Assembly (NCBI GenBank): GCA_036268775.1
Contig: DATATM010000005.1
Coordinates: 1 to 64,000, forward strand
Reading direction: 5' to 3'
Origin: DASZIT01 sp036268775
GTDB taxonomy: Bacteria; Actinomycetota; Acidimicrobiia; Acidimicrobiales; RAAP-2
Length of the DNA stretch: 64,000 nt
The translations under genes and the position numbers were made by a program. Below the pieces are notes generated by a model. That model had not been told where the DNA came from. It made no database searches and worked only from the letters and a program-made list of their open reading frames with translations. Positions 25,174 through 31,570 of this stretch are shown here, in pieces; positions within the stretch are counted from its first letter, which is position 1; each line of letters opens with the position of its first letter.

Positions 25174-25662
25174 CTACAGCATCCGCTGCATCACCGAGAT
25201 GTCGAGCCAGCGGCCGAACTTCCTGCCGATCTGGCGCTCGACGCCGACCAGCTCGAACCCGCAGGCGAAATGGAGGGCGATGGAGGCGGCGTTGTCGTCC
25301 CCGATGCGGGCGACCATGGTGTGGAACCCGTGTTGGGTGGCCAGCCGGATCAACTCGTCCATCAGGGCCCGCCCGATGCCCGATCCCCTGTGGCCGGCCC
25401 CCACGTAGACGGAGTTCTCCACGCTGGTGGCATAGGCGGGGCGGTCCCGGTAGAGGGAGAGAGACCCGAAACCGATGACCAGGCCGTCCTCATCCTCGGC
25501 CACGATGGCGGGATAGGCCCCGCCGTGTTCGGCCAGCCAGGTCAGCTGTTCTTCCGGGTTGCGGGGAACGAGATCGAAGGTGGCGGTCGACCCGGTCACC
25601 TCCGCGTTGTAGATGGTCCGGATGGCTTCGGCATCGGCCAGGGTCGCCAGGCGGAGTTGCAT
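25174..25662 (-). CDS. GNAT family N-acetyltransferase (phosphinothricin-acetyltransferase-like)
   Basis: A 162-residue GNAT enzyme. It opens with LRLATLADAEAIRTIYNAEV and has the acetyl-CoA-binding loop GAGHRGSGIGRALMDEL (about residues 84-100) and NAASIALHFACGFELVGVERQIG near the end, as in the Bar/Pat/YncA subgroup that acetylates small amines, methionine sulfone or glufosinate. The actual substrate is unknown. The ATG at 25662 is chosen over one eight codons upstream, because conserved sequence begins there and TACCAT lies six bases before it (leaderless pattern). Confidence 0.88.
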   Translation of the reverse strand: MQLRLATLADAEAIRTIYNAEVTGSTATFDLVPRNPEEQLTWLAEHGGAYPAIVAEDEDGLVIGFGSLSLYRDRPAYATSVENSVYVGAGHRGSGIGRALMDELIRLATQHGFHTMVARIGDDNAASIALHFACGFELVGVERQIGRKFGRWLDISVMQRML

Positions 25663-25717
25663 CCGGCGATGGTAGCGAGTCGCCAACCGGCAGTGCGGGT
25701 GGGGTGCGGTTGTTGAC

Positions 25718-25723
25718 TATGAT
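25718..25723 (+). promoter_or_regulatory. Candidate -10 element for the tRNA-Thr/tRNA-Met/rpmG unit
   Basis: TATGAT lies 28 bp before tRNA-Thr. The matching -35 (about 25695, GCGGGT) is poor. The gap 25687-25751 otherwise holds nothing recognisable. Confidence 0.4.
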
Positions 25724-25751
25724 GACTCGCTGCGGCTCAACCGGCCGCGCT

Positions 25752-25824
25752 GCCTCCTTAGCTCAGTCGGTAGAGCACCGCCATGGTAAGGCGGTTGTCG
25801 TCAGTTCGATTCTGACAGGAGGCT
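25752..25824 (+). tRNA. tRNA-Thr (GGT)
   Basis: A 73-nt cloverleaf. The acceptor GCCTCCT pairs with AGGAGGC, the D-stem is GCTC/GAGC, and the anticodon stem CCGCC/GGCGG closes the loop ATGGTAA (anticodon GGT). The T-stem is GTCAG/CTGAC around TTCGATT. The discriminator is T, and CCA is not encoded. Confidence 0.97.
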
Positions 25825-25831
25825 CGCCCAT

Positions 25832-25908
25832 GGCGGCGTAGCTCAGCTGGTTAGAGCGCACGGCTCATAATCGTGAGGTCGCCGGTTCGAGTCCGGCCGC
25901 CGCTACCA
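25832..25908 (+). tRNA. tRNA-Met (CAT), elongator
   Basis: A 77-nt cloverleaf. The acceptor GGCGGCG pairs with CGCCGCT (first pair G-U), the anticodon stem CACGG/TCGTG closes the loop CTCATAA (anticodon CAT), and the T-stem is GCCGG/CCGGC. CCA is encoded. The 1-72 pair and the lack of three GC pairs at the base of the anticodon stem argue against an initiator. It lies seven bases after tRNA-Thr and ahead of rpmG, the usual actinobacterial order. Confidence 0.95.
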
Positions 25909-25980
25909 TTTTGGGTGTTGGACAGCGAATGGACTGGGCCTGCAGGCCGGATCCAGGGCAGAACGATTAGAGGAGCCACT

Positions 25981-26145
25981 GTGGCAAAGAACGAGAAGCG
26001 GATCCAGGTCACCTTGGCCTGTGAGGTCTGCAAGCGGCGTAACTACATCACCACCAAGAACAAGATCAACGACCGTGAGCGGATCGAGATGAAGAAGTTC
26101 TGCCGATGGGACCGCGAGCACACGCTGCACAAGGAGACCCGCTGA
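25981..26145 (+). CDS. rpmG: 50S ribosomal protein L33
   Basis: A 54-residue L33 with the CEVCKRRNYITTKNK signature and the C-terminal EHTLHKETR. The zinc ribbon normally needs CXXC plus CXXC. Here the second knuckle reads FCRWDREH, so the fourth cysteine is replaced by aspartate and zinc binding may be weaker or use another ligand. The GTG start follows AGAGGAG by six bases. The tRNA-Thr-Met-rpmG arrangement is typical of actinobacteria. Confidence 0.95.
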   Translation: MAKNEKRIQVTLACEVCKRRNYITTKNKINDRERIEMKKFCRWDREHTLHKETR

Positions 26146-26825
26146 GGGTCGATTCGGAGACTGCCGACCCCCGGGTCGGCTCCCCGACCGAGTTCGCCCA
26201 CATCGAGCTGGTCGACCTCGCCCGGGGTGGGGACCGGAGCGCGTTCGAAGAGCTGGTCAGAGTCACTTCCGGCGACATCTACGCGTTGGCCTTCCGGCTG
26301 AGCGGGGATGAGCAGGACGCCCGGGACATCGTCCAGGAGACCTACCTCCGGGCCTACCGCTCGATCCGGAAGTTCCGGGGGGAGGCCTCCTTCTCCACCT
26401 GGCTCTACCGGATCACCGCCAACTGCGCCTCGACCGCCCGTGGCCGTCGGCGCCGGCTGCGCCAGGTGTCGATCGACAGCGACCCCCGGTGGGCAGACCT
26501 TCCCGCCGATCCCGATCCCGATGCGCTGGCCTCGGCCACCGTCGAACGGGACCGCCTGGTCCGGGCGTTGCGAGCCCTTCCGCTGGCCCAGCGGACGGTG
26601 ATCGTCCTGCGGGACGTCTACGGCCTCACCCACGAGGAGATCGCCACCGAGCTGGGGATCTCCGGCGCCGCCACCCGGGTGAGGCTCCACCGGGCCCGCC
26701 GCCAACTCCGCGCTTCGGTGGTCCCCGAGACAGCGGGGGGCAGCCCCGCCCGGGCCGAGGGCGACGCCGAGGTGATCCCGGTGCGGAGCATCGAGCCGAG
26801 GGGAGACGACGCCCGTGCGGTGTGA
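26106..26825 (+). CDS. ECF-type RNA polymerase sigma factor
   Basis: A sigma-70 family protein of up to 239 residues. Region 2 spans about residues 45-110 (FEELVRVTSGDIYALAFRL, DARDIVQETYLRAYRSIRKFRGEASFSTWLYRITANCA) and region 4 about 155-215 (ALRALPLAQRTVIVLRDVYGLTHEEIATELGISGAATRVRLHRAR). It lacks regions 1 and 3. It is followed with an 11-base overlap by a zinc anti-sigma gene, so it is probably held inactive until a signal arrives. The start is uncertain. ATG 26106 overlaps rpmG by 40 bases; a CTG at 26142 has AAGGAG five bases upstream and would give 227 residues, but that AAGGAG also encodes conserved L33 residues. Confidence 0.9.
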   Translation: MGPRAHAAQGDPLRVDSETADPRVGSPTEFAHIELVDLARGGDRSAFEELVRVTSGDIYALAFRLSGDEQDARDIVQETYLRAYRSIRKFRGEASFSTWLYRITANCASTARGRRRRLRQVSIDSDPRWADLPADPDPDALASATVERDRLVRALRALPLAQRTVIVLRDVYGLTHEEIATELGISGAATRVRLHRARRQLRASVVPETAGGSPARAEGDAEVIPVRSIEPRGDDARAV

Positions 26826-27177
26826 GGACGTCGCTGAACTGCTTCCCGGGGCGGTGGACGGCTCCCGGTCGGTCGACCGCCGGACGGTGCGCCACGTCAC
26901 CACCTGTCTCCAGTGCCAGGCCGAGCTGGCCCGGTACCACGGCCTCCTCCGGCGGTTGCACGAGCTCCGCTCCTACCGGCCGGATCTGCCCGCCGGGCTG
27001 ATCGGCGACGTCCTCGACGCCCTGGACGCCTCGGTGACCCGGCGGACGGTGCGTACCGCCCTGGGTGGGCGCCGTCTGGTCTACGGCGGGGGGGCGGCCC
27101 TGGGGGTTCTGGCCATCGGGGTGACGGTGGCCATGGCCATCAGCCGGAGTGGCCGAACCGGCCGCTTGGGAATTTGA
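26815..27177 (+). CDS. Zinc-finger anti-sigma factor (ZAS type), membrane-anchored
   Basis: A 120-residue protein. The N-terminal HVTTCLQC is the HX3CX2C zinc anti-sigma motif (about residues 27-34), preceded by Cys3. A helical linker follows, then a single membrane helix (about residues 89-110, LVYGGGAALGVLAIGVTVAMAI) and a short basic end. It would hold the preceding ECF sigma factor at the membrane. The GTG start overlaps the sigma stop, with GGGAG nine bases upstream. The outer side is only a few residues long, so any signal is probably sensed by the zinc site or the membrane part. Confidence 0.87.
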   Translation: MRCEDVAELLPGAVDGSRSVDRRTVRHVTTCLQCQAELARYHGLLRRLHELRSYRPDLPAGLIGDVLDALDASVTRRTVRTALGGRRLVYGGGAALGVLAIGVTVAMAISRSGRTGRLGI

Positions 27178-27247
27178 CCGTTTCCGGTGGTAATCTTTCC
27201 CACCGCCCCTGCGATCGATTGGCCGTTCGCGGCATGGCGATCGACAG

Positions 27248-27320
27248 AGGGCAGTAGCTCAACTGGTAGAGCACCGGTCTCCAAAACCGGCGGTTGGGGG
27301 TTCGAGTCCCTCCTGCCCTG
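27248..27320 (+). tRNA. tRNA-Trp (CCA)
   Basis: A 73-nt cloverleaf. The acceptor AGGGCAG pairs with CTGCCCT, the anticodon stem CCGGT/ACCGG closes the loop CTCCAAA (anticodon CCA), the T-stem is GGGGG/CCCTC, and the discriminator is G. CCA is not encoded. It lies just before secE, as in other actinobacteria. Confidence 0.97.
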
Positions 27321-27359
27321 CCCTCCACCCCGTTTGACCGGTCTAAGAAAGAACAGCAC

Positions 27360-27653
27360 GTGAACCGAGAACAAAAGCGATTGATGCAGCGTCAGGGACA
27401 GGATCCCGACGGCGAGTCGGCCCCGGCGCGAAAGGCCACTCCGGCCCGCCGCCCACCCAAGCGCGACCCGTTCCGTCCGGGACAGTTCCTCCGCGAGGTA
27501 CGCTCTGAGCTTCACCAAGTGGCGTGGCCCAACCGCTCCGAGGTGATCAACTACACGACAGTGACGGCTGCGACCCTGGTGGCGTTGATCGTCCTGATCT
27601 TCCTACTCAACTACGCCTTCTCCAAGGGCGTCTTTTGGCTGTTCAATACGTGA
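27360..27653 (+). CDS. secE: Preprotein translocase subunit SecE
   Basis: A 97-residue single-span SecE. The hydrophilic N-terminus (about 50 residues) is followed by the conserved FLREVRSELHQVAWPNRSEVINYT and one membrane helix (about 72-92). SecE clamps SecY in the SecYEG channel; secY is in the spc cluster at 54.5 kb. The GTG start at 27360 follows an AAGAAAG stretch. In-frame sequence upstream lies inside the tRNA-Trp gene and is not coding. It overlaps nusG by four bases (GTGA). Confidence 0.95.
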   Translation: MNREQKRLMQRQGQDPDGESAPARKATPARRPPKRDPFRPGQFLREVRSELHQVAWPNRSEVINYTTVTAATLVALIVLIFLLNYAFSKGVFWLFNT

Positions 27654-28477
27654 TCGGTGTGACTGTGACCCAAGACGAGACCACCGCACCCCTCGGCGAC
27701 GACGAGGGTGCCGAGCCCACTGAGGCTGCTGATACCACCGGAGGCCCCGACGCGGGCGCCCAGGACTCGACCACCGATGTGGCCGAAGCCCTGGAGTTGG
27801 AGGCGGAGGAGGCAGAGGTGGGCCTGGGCGAGGCCACCGAGGCGGCGGCGGAAACCGGCCTGACCGGGGACGATGCCGACACCGCGGAGGAGTGGGACGA
27901 CGAGGACGAGCCGGTCACCATCAGCCCCTATGACCAGCCCGGGCGCTGGTTCGTGGTCCATACCTACGCCGGCTACGAGAACAAGGTGAAGTCGAACCTC
28001 CACAGCCGGACCGCCTCGATGAACATGGAAGACCGGATCTACGAGGTCGTCATCCCCATGGAGGACGTCGTGGAGTTCAAGAACGGCAAGAAGGTCGTCG
28101 TCCAGAAGAAGGTGTTCCCCGGCTACCTGCTGTGCCGCTGCGAGCTCGACGACGACAGCTGGTCGGTCATCCGGAACACCCCCGGGGTCACCGGGTTCGT
28201 GGGCCCGGGCACCAAGCCGACCCCGCTTTCCCGCCGGGAGGTGGAAGGTATCCTCCAGGTGAAGGTGGAAGGCGGCGAGGCACCCTCCAAGCGCAGCCGG
28301 CCCCGGCTCGAGCACGAGGTGGGCGAGACGGTCCGGGTCAAGGAAGGTCCGTTCGCGGACTTCTCCGGCCAGATCGCCGAGATCAACGAGGACCAGCTGA
28401 AACTCAAGGTGCTGGTCAACATCTTCGGTCGGGAGACCCCGGTCGAACTCGAATTCAGCCAGGTCGCAAAGCTGTAG
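27650..28477 (+). CDS. nusG: Transcription antitermination/termination factor NusG
   Basis: A 275-residue NusG. An acidic, Ala/Glu/Asp/Thr-rich extension of about 95 residues precedes the NGN domain (RWFVVHTYAGYENKVKSNL, VVVQKKVFPGYLLCR, TPGVTGFVG) and a C-terminal KOW domain (VRVKEGPFADFSGQIAEIN, FGRETPVELEFSQV). NusG binds the RNA polymerase clamp and links it to Rho or to S10 on the ribosome. The N-terminal extension is longer than in Escherichia coli (181 residues), but extended acidic N-termini are common in actinobacteria. The GTG at 27650 overlaps the secE stop; GTG codons at 27659 and 27665 are alternatives. Confidence 0.95.
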   Translation: MIGVTVTQDETTAPLGDDEGAEPTEAADTTGGPDAGAQDSTTDVAEALELEAEEAEVGLGEATEAAAETGLTGDDADTAEEWDDEDEPVTISPYDQPGRWFVVHTYAGYENKVKSNLHSRTASMNMEDRIYEVVIPMEDVVEFKNGKKVVVQKKVFPGYLLCRCELDDDSWSVIRNTPGVTGFVGPGTKPTPLSRREVEGILQVKVEGGEAPSKRSRPRLEHEVGETVRVKEGPFADFSGQIAEINEDQLKLKVLVNIFGRETPVELEFSQVAKL

Positions 28478-28516
28478 GCCCGGCGGACACAGGTAAAAGG
28501 TTAAGGAGCAGTACCG

Positions 28517-28948
28517 ATGGCACCCAAGAAGAAGATCCTCGCGAAGGTAAAGATTCAACTCCCGGCCGGGGGAGCTACTCCCGCGCCCCCGGTGGGCACC
28601 GCCCTCGGGCCACACGGCGTCCAGACCATGGAGTTCTGCAAGCAGTACAACGCCGCCACCGAGAGCCAGCGGGGCTCCATCGTCCCGGTGGACATCACCA
28701 TCTATGAGGACCGCTCCTTCTCCTTCGTCCTGAAGACCCCTCCGACCCCGGCGCTGCTGCGGGCGGCGGCGGGCCTGGACAAGGGTGCGGCCGCTGCCGG
28801 CCGTGAGCGGGTCGGCACCGTCACCGACGCCCAGGTGGCGGACATCGCCGCCATCAAGCTGCCCGACCTCAACACCAAGGACGTCGAGGCGGCCAAGCGC
28901 CAAGTGGCCGGCACCGCCCGCTCCATGGGCATCGCCGTCGCCGGCTGA
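28517..28948 (+). CDS. rplK: 50S ribosomal protein L11
   Basis: A 143-residue L11 with KIQLPAGGATPAPPVGTALGPHGV at the N-terminus (flexible proline-rich domain) and the rRNA-binding C-domain ending VAGTARSMGI. It forms the GTPase-associated centre with 23S rRNA helices 43-44 and L10. AAGGAG eight bases before the ATG supports the start. rplA follows 43 bp downstream, and the pair is usually one transcript controlled by L1. Confidence 0.98.
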   Translation: MAPKKKILAKVKIQLPAGGATPAPPVGTALGPHGVQTMEFCKQYNAATESQRGSIVPVDITIYEDRSFSFVLKTPPTPALLRAAAGLDKGAAAAGRERVGTVTDAQVADIAAIKLPDLNTKDVEAAKRQVAGTARSMGIAVAG

Positions 28949-28991
28949 CCCCCGCGCCACCGAGACTTTCGAGAAAACGGAGACACACAGC

Positions 28992-29714
28992 ATGTCCAGA
29001 GGGAAGAAGTACAGGTCGAGCCTGGCCCAGTTCGACCGGCAGGAGCTCTACTCCGCCGGTGATGCGGTGGACCTGGTGAAGGCCACCGCCAAGGCCTCGT
29101 TCGACGAGACGGTGGAACTGGCGGTCCGCCTGGGCGTCGACCCCCGCAAAGCCGACCAGATCGTCCGGGGGACCCTGTCCCTTCCGGCCGGGACCGGGCG
29201 CACCGCCCGGGTCATCGTGTTCGCCGGCGGCGAGAAGGCGGCCGAGGCCCGTGCCGCCGGAGCCGACGAAGTCGGAGCCGACGACCTGGTGGCCCGGGTG
29301 GCCAACGAGGGCTTCCTCGACTTCGACATCGCCATCGCCACCCCCGATCTGATGGGCAAGGTGGGGACGCTGGGCCGGGTGCTCGGGCCCCGCGGCCTGA
29401 TGCCCAACCCCAAGACCGGCACCGTCACCGACGACGTCGAGAAGGCGGTCATCGAGTTCAAGGGTGGGCGGGTCGAATACCGCACCGACAAGGTGGGCAA
29501 TGTCCATATCCGGATCGGCAAGGCCTCCTTTGACAAGGCCAAGCTGCTGGAGAACCTCCACGCGGTGATGGACGAGATCCATCGGGCCAAGCCGGCCTCG
29601 GCCAAGGGGCGCTATGTCCGGGGAGTGACGATTTCCTCGACGATGGGACCCGGGGTCCATATCGACCCGCTCCAGGCCCGCAAGGTGGACGAGGAGTTGG
29701 CCGCCACTGCCTGA
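28992..29714 (+). CDS. rplA: 50S ribosomal protein L1
   Basis: A 240-residue L1 with FDETVELAVRLGVDPRKADQ, GRVLGPRGLMPNPKTGTVT (the family signature) and EYRTDKVGNVHIRIGK. It forms the mobile L1 stalk that guides E-site tRNA release and, in other bacteria, represses its own rplK-rplA mRNA. The ATG gives the canonical MSRGKKY start; an in-frame extension into rplK is not coding. Confidence 0.98.
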   Translation: MSRGKKYRSSLAQFDRQELYSAGDAVDLVKATAKASFDETVELAVRLGVDPRKADQIVRGTLSLPAGTGRTARVIVFAGGEKAAEARAAGADEVGADDLVARVANEGFLDFDIAIATPDLMGKVGTLGRVLGPRGLMPNPKTGTVTDDVEKAVIEFKGGRVEYRTDKVGNVHIRIGKASFDKAKLLENLHAVMDEIHRAKPASAKGRYVRGVTISSTMGPGVHIDPLQARKVDEELAATA

Positions 29715-29727
29715 TCAGGCGGTAGCA

Positions 29728-29757
29728 TTGCAGTACCGGGTAGCCACGCGCTAGCGT
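29728..29757 (+). promoter_or_regulatory. Promoter of rplJ-rplL, sharing blocks with the rpsL upstream region
   Basis: TTGCAG (29728-29733) and TAGCGT (29752-29757) are separated by 18 bp. The flanking blocks GTAGCATTG (29722-29730) and GCCACGCG (29743-29750), 12 bp apart, recur with identical spacing at 39329-39357 before rpsL. This is a promoter call from motifs only. Confidence 0.55.
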
Positions 29758-29760
29758 CAC

Positions 29761-29925
29761 GCCCTTACAAGTTCGAACTGCCGTAGACCTCCGGTGTACC
29801 GGGAAACCAGTACCGAAGGGACCCTGTCCGGGTCCGCCTGATGAGGCGTTCCGTTCGGAGCCCAGGCTCCGACGTCACCACTCGATGGTGTCTGCGGCCC
29901 AACCCCCGAGGGAATGCTCGGCGGA
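29761..29925 (+). ncRNA. Ribosomal protein L10 leader (rplJ leader)
   Basis: A structured leader of about 165 nt upstream of rplJ. Hairpins are visible at GGACCC/GGGTCC (29819-29835), GGAGCC/GGCTCC (29857-29870) and CACCA/TGGTG (29876-29890). They are preceded by a CCGTAGACC...ACCAGTACCGAAGG segment that resembles the kink-turn region bound by the L10-(L12)n complex. L10 leaders are known to repress rplJ-rplL translation in many bacteria. The match is by position and stem pattern, not by a covariance search. Confidence 0.6.
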
Positions 29926-29931
29926 GGGAAC

Positions 29932-30675
29932 ATGGACAATCCGAGGGCTGACAAGGTCGCCGTAGTCGACGAGGTACGCGGGAAGCTGGCCGCCGCCGAT
30001 GGTGCCGTCCTGACCGAGTACCGGGGGCTGACCGTCTCTGAGCTCGCCGACCTGCGCCGCGAGTTGGCGGCCGCCGGTGGCGACTACAAGATCTACAAGA
30101 ACACCCTTGTCCGGTTGGCCGTTGCCGGTGGCCCGCAGGAATCGGTGACCGACCTGCTGGTGGGTCCGACTGCGATTGCCTTCGTCCAGGGGGACGTCAG
30201 CGCGGTGGCCAAGGCCCTCCGGGATTTCTCCAGGACCAACCCGAACTTGGTCATCAAGGGCGGCATCATCCAAGACGGGCTCCTCTCCGCCTCGGAGATG
30301 ACGGTCCTGGCCGACCTGCCTTCCCGCCAGACCCTGCTGGCCCAGTTCGCCGGGGCCCTGTCAGCTCCCCTGCAGCAACTGGCCGGCCTCATCGAGGCAC
30401 TCCCCCGGAACCTGGCCTACGGGCTCTCCGCCTTGCTGGAGCAGAAGCGCGCCGAGGGCGGCGCCGAGCCAGAAGCGGCCGCCACGCCGGGGGCCGAGGC
30501 TCCCGCCGAAGCTCCGGCACCAGCTGAGGCTCCAGCCGAGGTGGCAGTAGCCACTGAAGCTCCAGCCGAAGCCGAGGCTCCCGCCGAAGCTCCGGCCGCA
30601 ACCGAGGTACCCGCCGAGGCTTCCGCCCCGGCCGAGGAGCCGGCGGCCGAGGCAACCGAACCCCCGGCCGAGTAG
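29932..30675 (+). CDS. rplJ: 50S ribosomal protein L10 with Ala/Pro/Glu-rich C-terminal tail
   Basis: A 247-residue L10. The globular part (about 1-130) contains VLTEYRGLTVSELADLRREL, YKIYKNTLVRLA and GPTAIAF, followed by the helix that carries the L7/L12 dimers (about 135-172). Beyond it is a tail of about 70 residues built from PAEAPA-type repeats (about 178-247), absent from the usual 165-180 residue protein. It is low-complexity and acidic. The ATG follows GGAGGGAAC. It is probably controlled by the leader immediately upstream. Confidence 0.97.
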   Translation: MDNPRADKVAVVDEVRGKLAAADGAVLTEYRGLTVSELADLRRELAAAGGDYKIYKNTLVRLAVAGGPQESVTDLLVGPTAIAFVQGDVSAVAKALRDFSRTNPNLVIKGGIIQDGLLSASEMTVLADLPSRQTLLAQFAGALSAPLQQLAGLIEALPRNLAYGLSALLEQKRAEGGAEPEAAATPGAEAPAEAPAPAEAPAEVAVATEAPAEAEAPAEAPAATEVPAEASAPAEEPAAEATEPPAE

Positions 30676-30747
30676 CAGCCAGATCCCAGATTTCTCAACC
30701 CCCACCCATCGATCAAGTACAAAAAAGTAAAACAAGGAGCAATGACA

Positions 30748-31140
30748 ATGGCAGGAACCCTGACCAAAGACCAGATCCTGGACGGGATCTCCGAGCTGTC
30801 CGTCCTCCAGCTGAGCGAGCTGCTCAAGGAGTTCGAAGAGCGTTTCGGCGTGACCGCCGCCGCCCCGGTGGCCGTGGCCGCTGCCGCCCCCGCCGGTGGT
30901 GGCGATGCCGGAGACACCGAGGACGAGCAGGATGAGTTCGACGTCATCCTGGTGGCTGCCGGCGACACCAAGATCAAGGTGATCAAGGAAGTCCGGACCC
31001 TGACCAGCCTCGGGCTGAAGGAAGCCAAGGACCTGGTGGACGGCGCCCCCAAGCCGGTGTTGGAGAAGGTCAAGAAGGAAGACGCCGAGAAGGCGAAGGC
31101 GCAGCTCGAAGAAGTCGGCGCCACCGTCGAACTGAAGTAG
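30748..31140 (+). CDS. rplL: 50S ribosomal protein L7/L12
   Basis: A 130-residue L7/L12. The N-terminal dimerisation domain contains LTKDQILDGISELSVLQLSELLKEFEERFGV. An Ala-rich hinge (about 38-60) leads to the C-terminal factor-binding domain with FDVILVAAGDTKIKVIKEVRTLT and GLKEAKDLVDGAPKPV. Multiple copies recruit translational GTPases. The second of two ATGs is used: AAGGAG lies eight bases before 30748 but only two bases before 30742. Confidence 0.98.
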   Translation: MAGTLTKDQILDGISELSVLQLSELLKEFEERFGVTAAAPVAVAAAAPAGGGDAGDTEDEQDEFDVILVAAGDTKIKVIKEVRTLTSLGLKEAKDLVDGAPKPVLEKVKKEDAEKAKAQLEEVGATVELK

Positions 31141-31148
31141 CTCGGGCT

Positions 31149-31182
31149 GGTTCCCGGTCGCCGTCAGTGGCGGCCGGGAACC
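31149..31182 (+). terminator. Hairpin after rplL (terminator or attenuator without U-tract)
   Basis: GGTTCCCGG-TCGCC pairs with GGCGGCCGGGAACC across a short loop, a stem of about 13 bp starting nine bases after the rplL stop. The following bases are G-rich, not T-rich. It may be an attenuator or an RNase processing site that sets the L7/L12 to RNA polymerase ratio. Confidence 0.55.
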
Positions 31183-31266
31183 GGGTCGGGGGTTTGGCCG
31201 GCAGCCCGGACCGAACGATTTTCCCTGGATACGGGGGGTCGGGGGTGTTCGGATCCCGCTAAAACC

Positions 31267-31295
31267 TTGACTCCGGGCGGCGGACCTCCTACCCT
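31267..31295 (+). promoter_or_regulatory. rpoB promoter P1
   Basis: TTGACT (31267-31272), a 17-bp spacer and TACCCT (31290-31295) closely match the sigma-70/HrdB consensus. The site lies about 275 bp before the rpoB start. Confidence 0.65.
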
Positions 31296-31331
31296 GTGCA
31301 GACCTGCTCCGGGGATCTGGATCTCCGGGGG

Positions 31332-31360
31332 TTGTGGAATTGTGCGCGCCACGGTATGAT
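31332..31360 (+). promoter_or_regulatory. rpoB promoter P2
   Basis: TTGTGG (31332-31337), a 17-bp spacer and TATGAT (31355-31360) form a second promoter 65 bp downstream of P1. GCCACGG sits directly before the -10, recalling the GCCACGCG block near the -10 of the rplJ promoter. Confidence 0.65.
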
Positions 31361-31481
31361 TACCTGTTGCCGTGCCTGCTCCTGACGCCTTCCTCAGTAT
31401 TTTGGCTGAATGACGCGCGCGTCGGCGCCCCTCCAACTACTCGAACTGTCGTTGTCGACCCCCGAGAGATATCGCTTTCAG

Positions 31482-31530
31482 CTTCAAAAGTACCGCAGTA
31501 ACCCGCCTTCAGAAGTACCGCAGTAACCCG
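31482..31530 (+). repeat. 25-bp tandem repeat in the rpoB leader
   Basis: Two adjacent copies of a 25-bp unit start with CTTCA, continue with (A/G)AAGTACCGCAGTAACC and end in CG. They differ at one position within the 24 bases compared. The core ACCGCAGTAACC also occurs once before tuf (42484-42495). The repeat lies in the transcribed leader, 41 bp before the rpoB start. Confidence 0.75.
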
Positions 31531-31570
31531 TCGTCGCCCCGCACACCCCAAACCTGGGAGGAGTAGGCAC

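Larger units (their letters stand above)
31141..31570 (+). promoter_or_regulatory. Long rplL-rpoB intergenic region with attenuator-like hairpin, two promoters and a tandem repeat
   Basis: A 430-bp gap without a gene. From left to right it holds a 14-bp inverted repeat near the rplL stop, two sigma-70-like promoters (31267-31295 and 31332-31360) and a 25-bp tandem repeat (31482-31530). Next comes GGGAGGAG, six bases before the rpoB TTG. RNA polymerase genes thus have their own promoters in addition to any read-through from rplJ-rplL. The 5' leader of rpoB would be about 200 nt. Confidence 0.7.

Noticed and set aside
25832..25908. tRNA with CAT anticodon as tRNA-Ile2 (lysidine type) or initiator Met
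   Set aside because: The acceptor and anticodon stems and the position after tRNA-Thr before rpmG fit elongator Met. Initiator features (three GC pairs at the base of the anticodon stem, mismatched 1-72) are absent, though Ile2 cannot be excluded by eye alone.
27166..27196. Promoter for tRNA-Trp (TTGGGA...TAATCT)
   Set aside because: The 19-bp spacer and the partial matches are not good enough to list as a feature.
30480..30675. PAEA-rich end of rplJ as a separate repeat element or frameshift
   Set aside because: The frame is continuous from conserved L10, codons vary between units, and it ends in a normal stop ahead of rplL. It is a low-complexity protein tail, not a DNA repeat.
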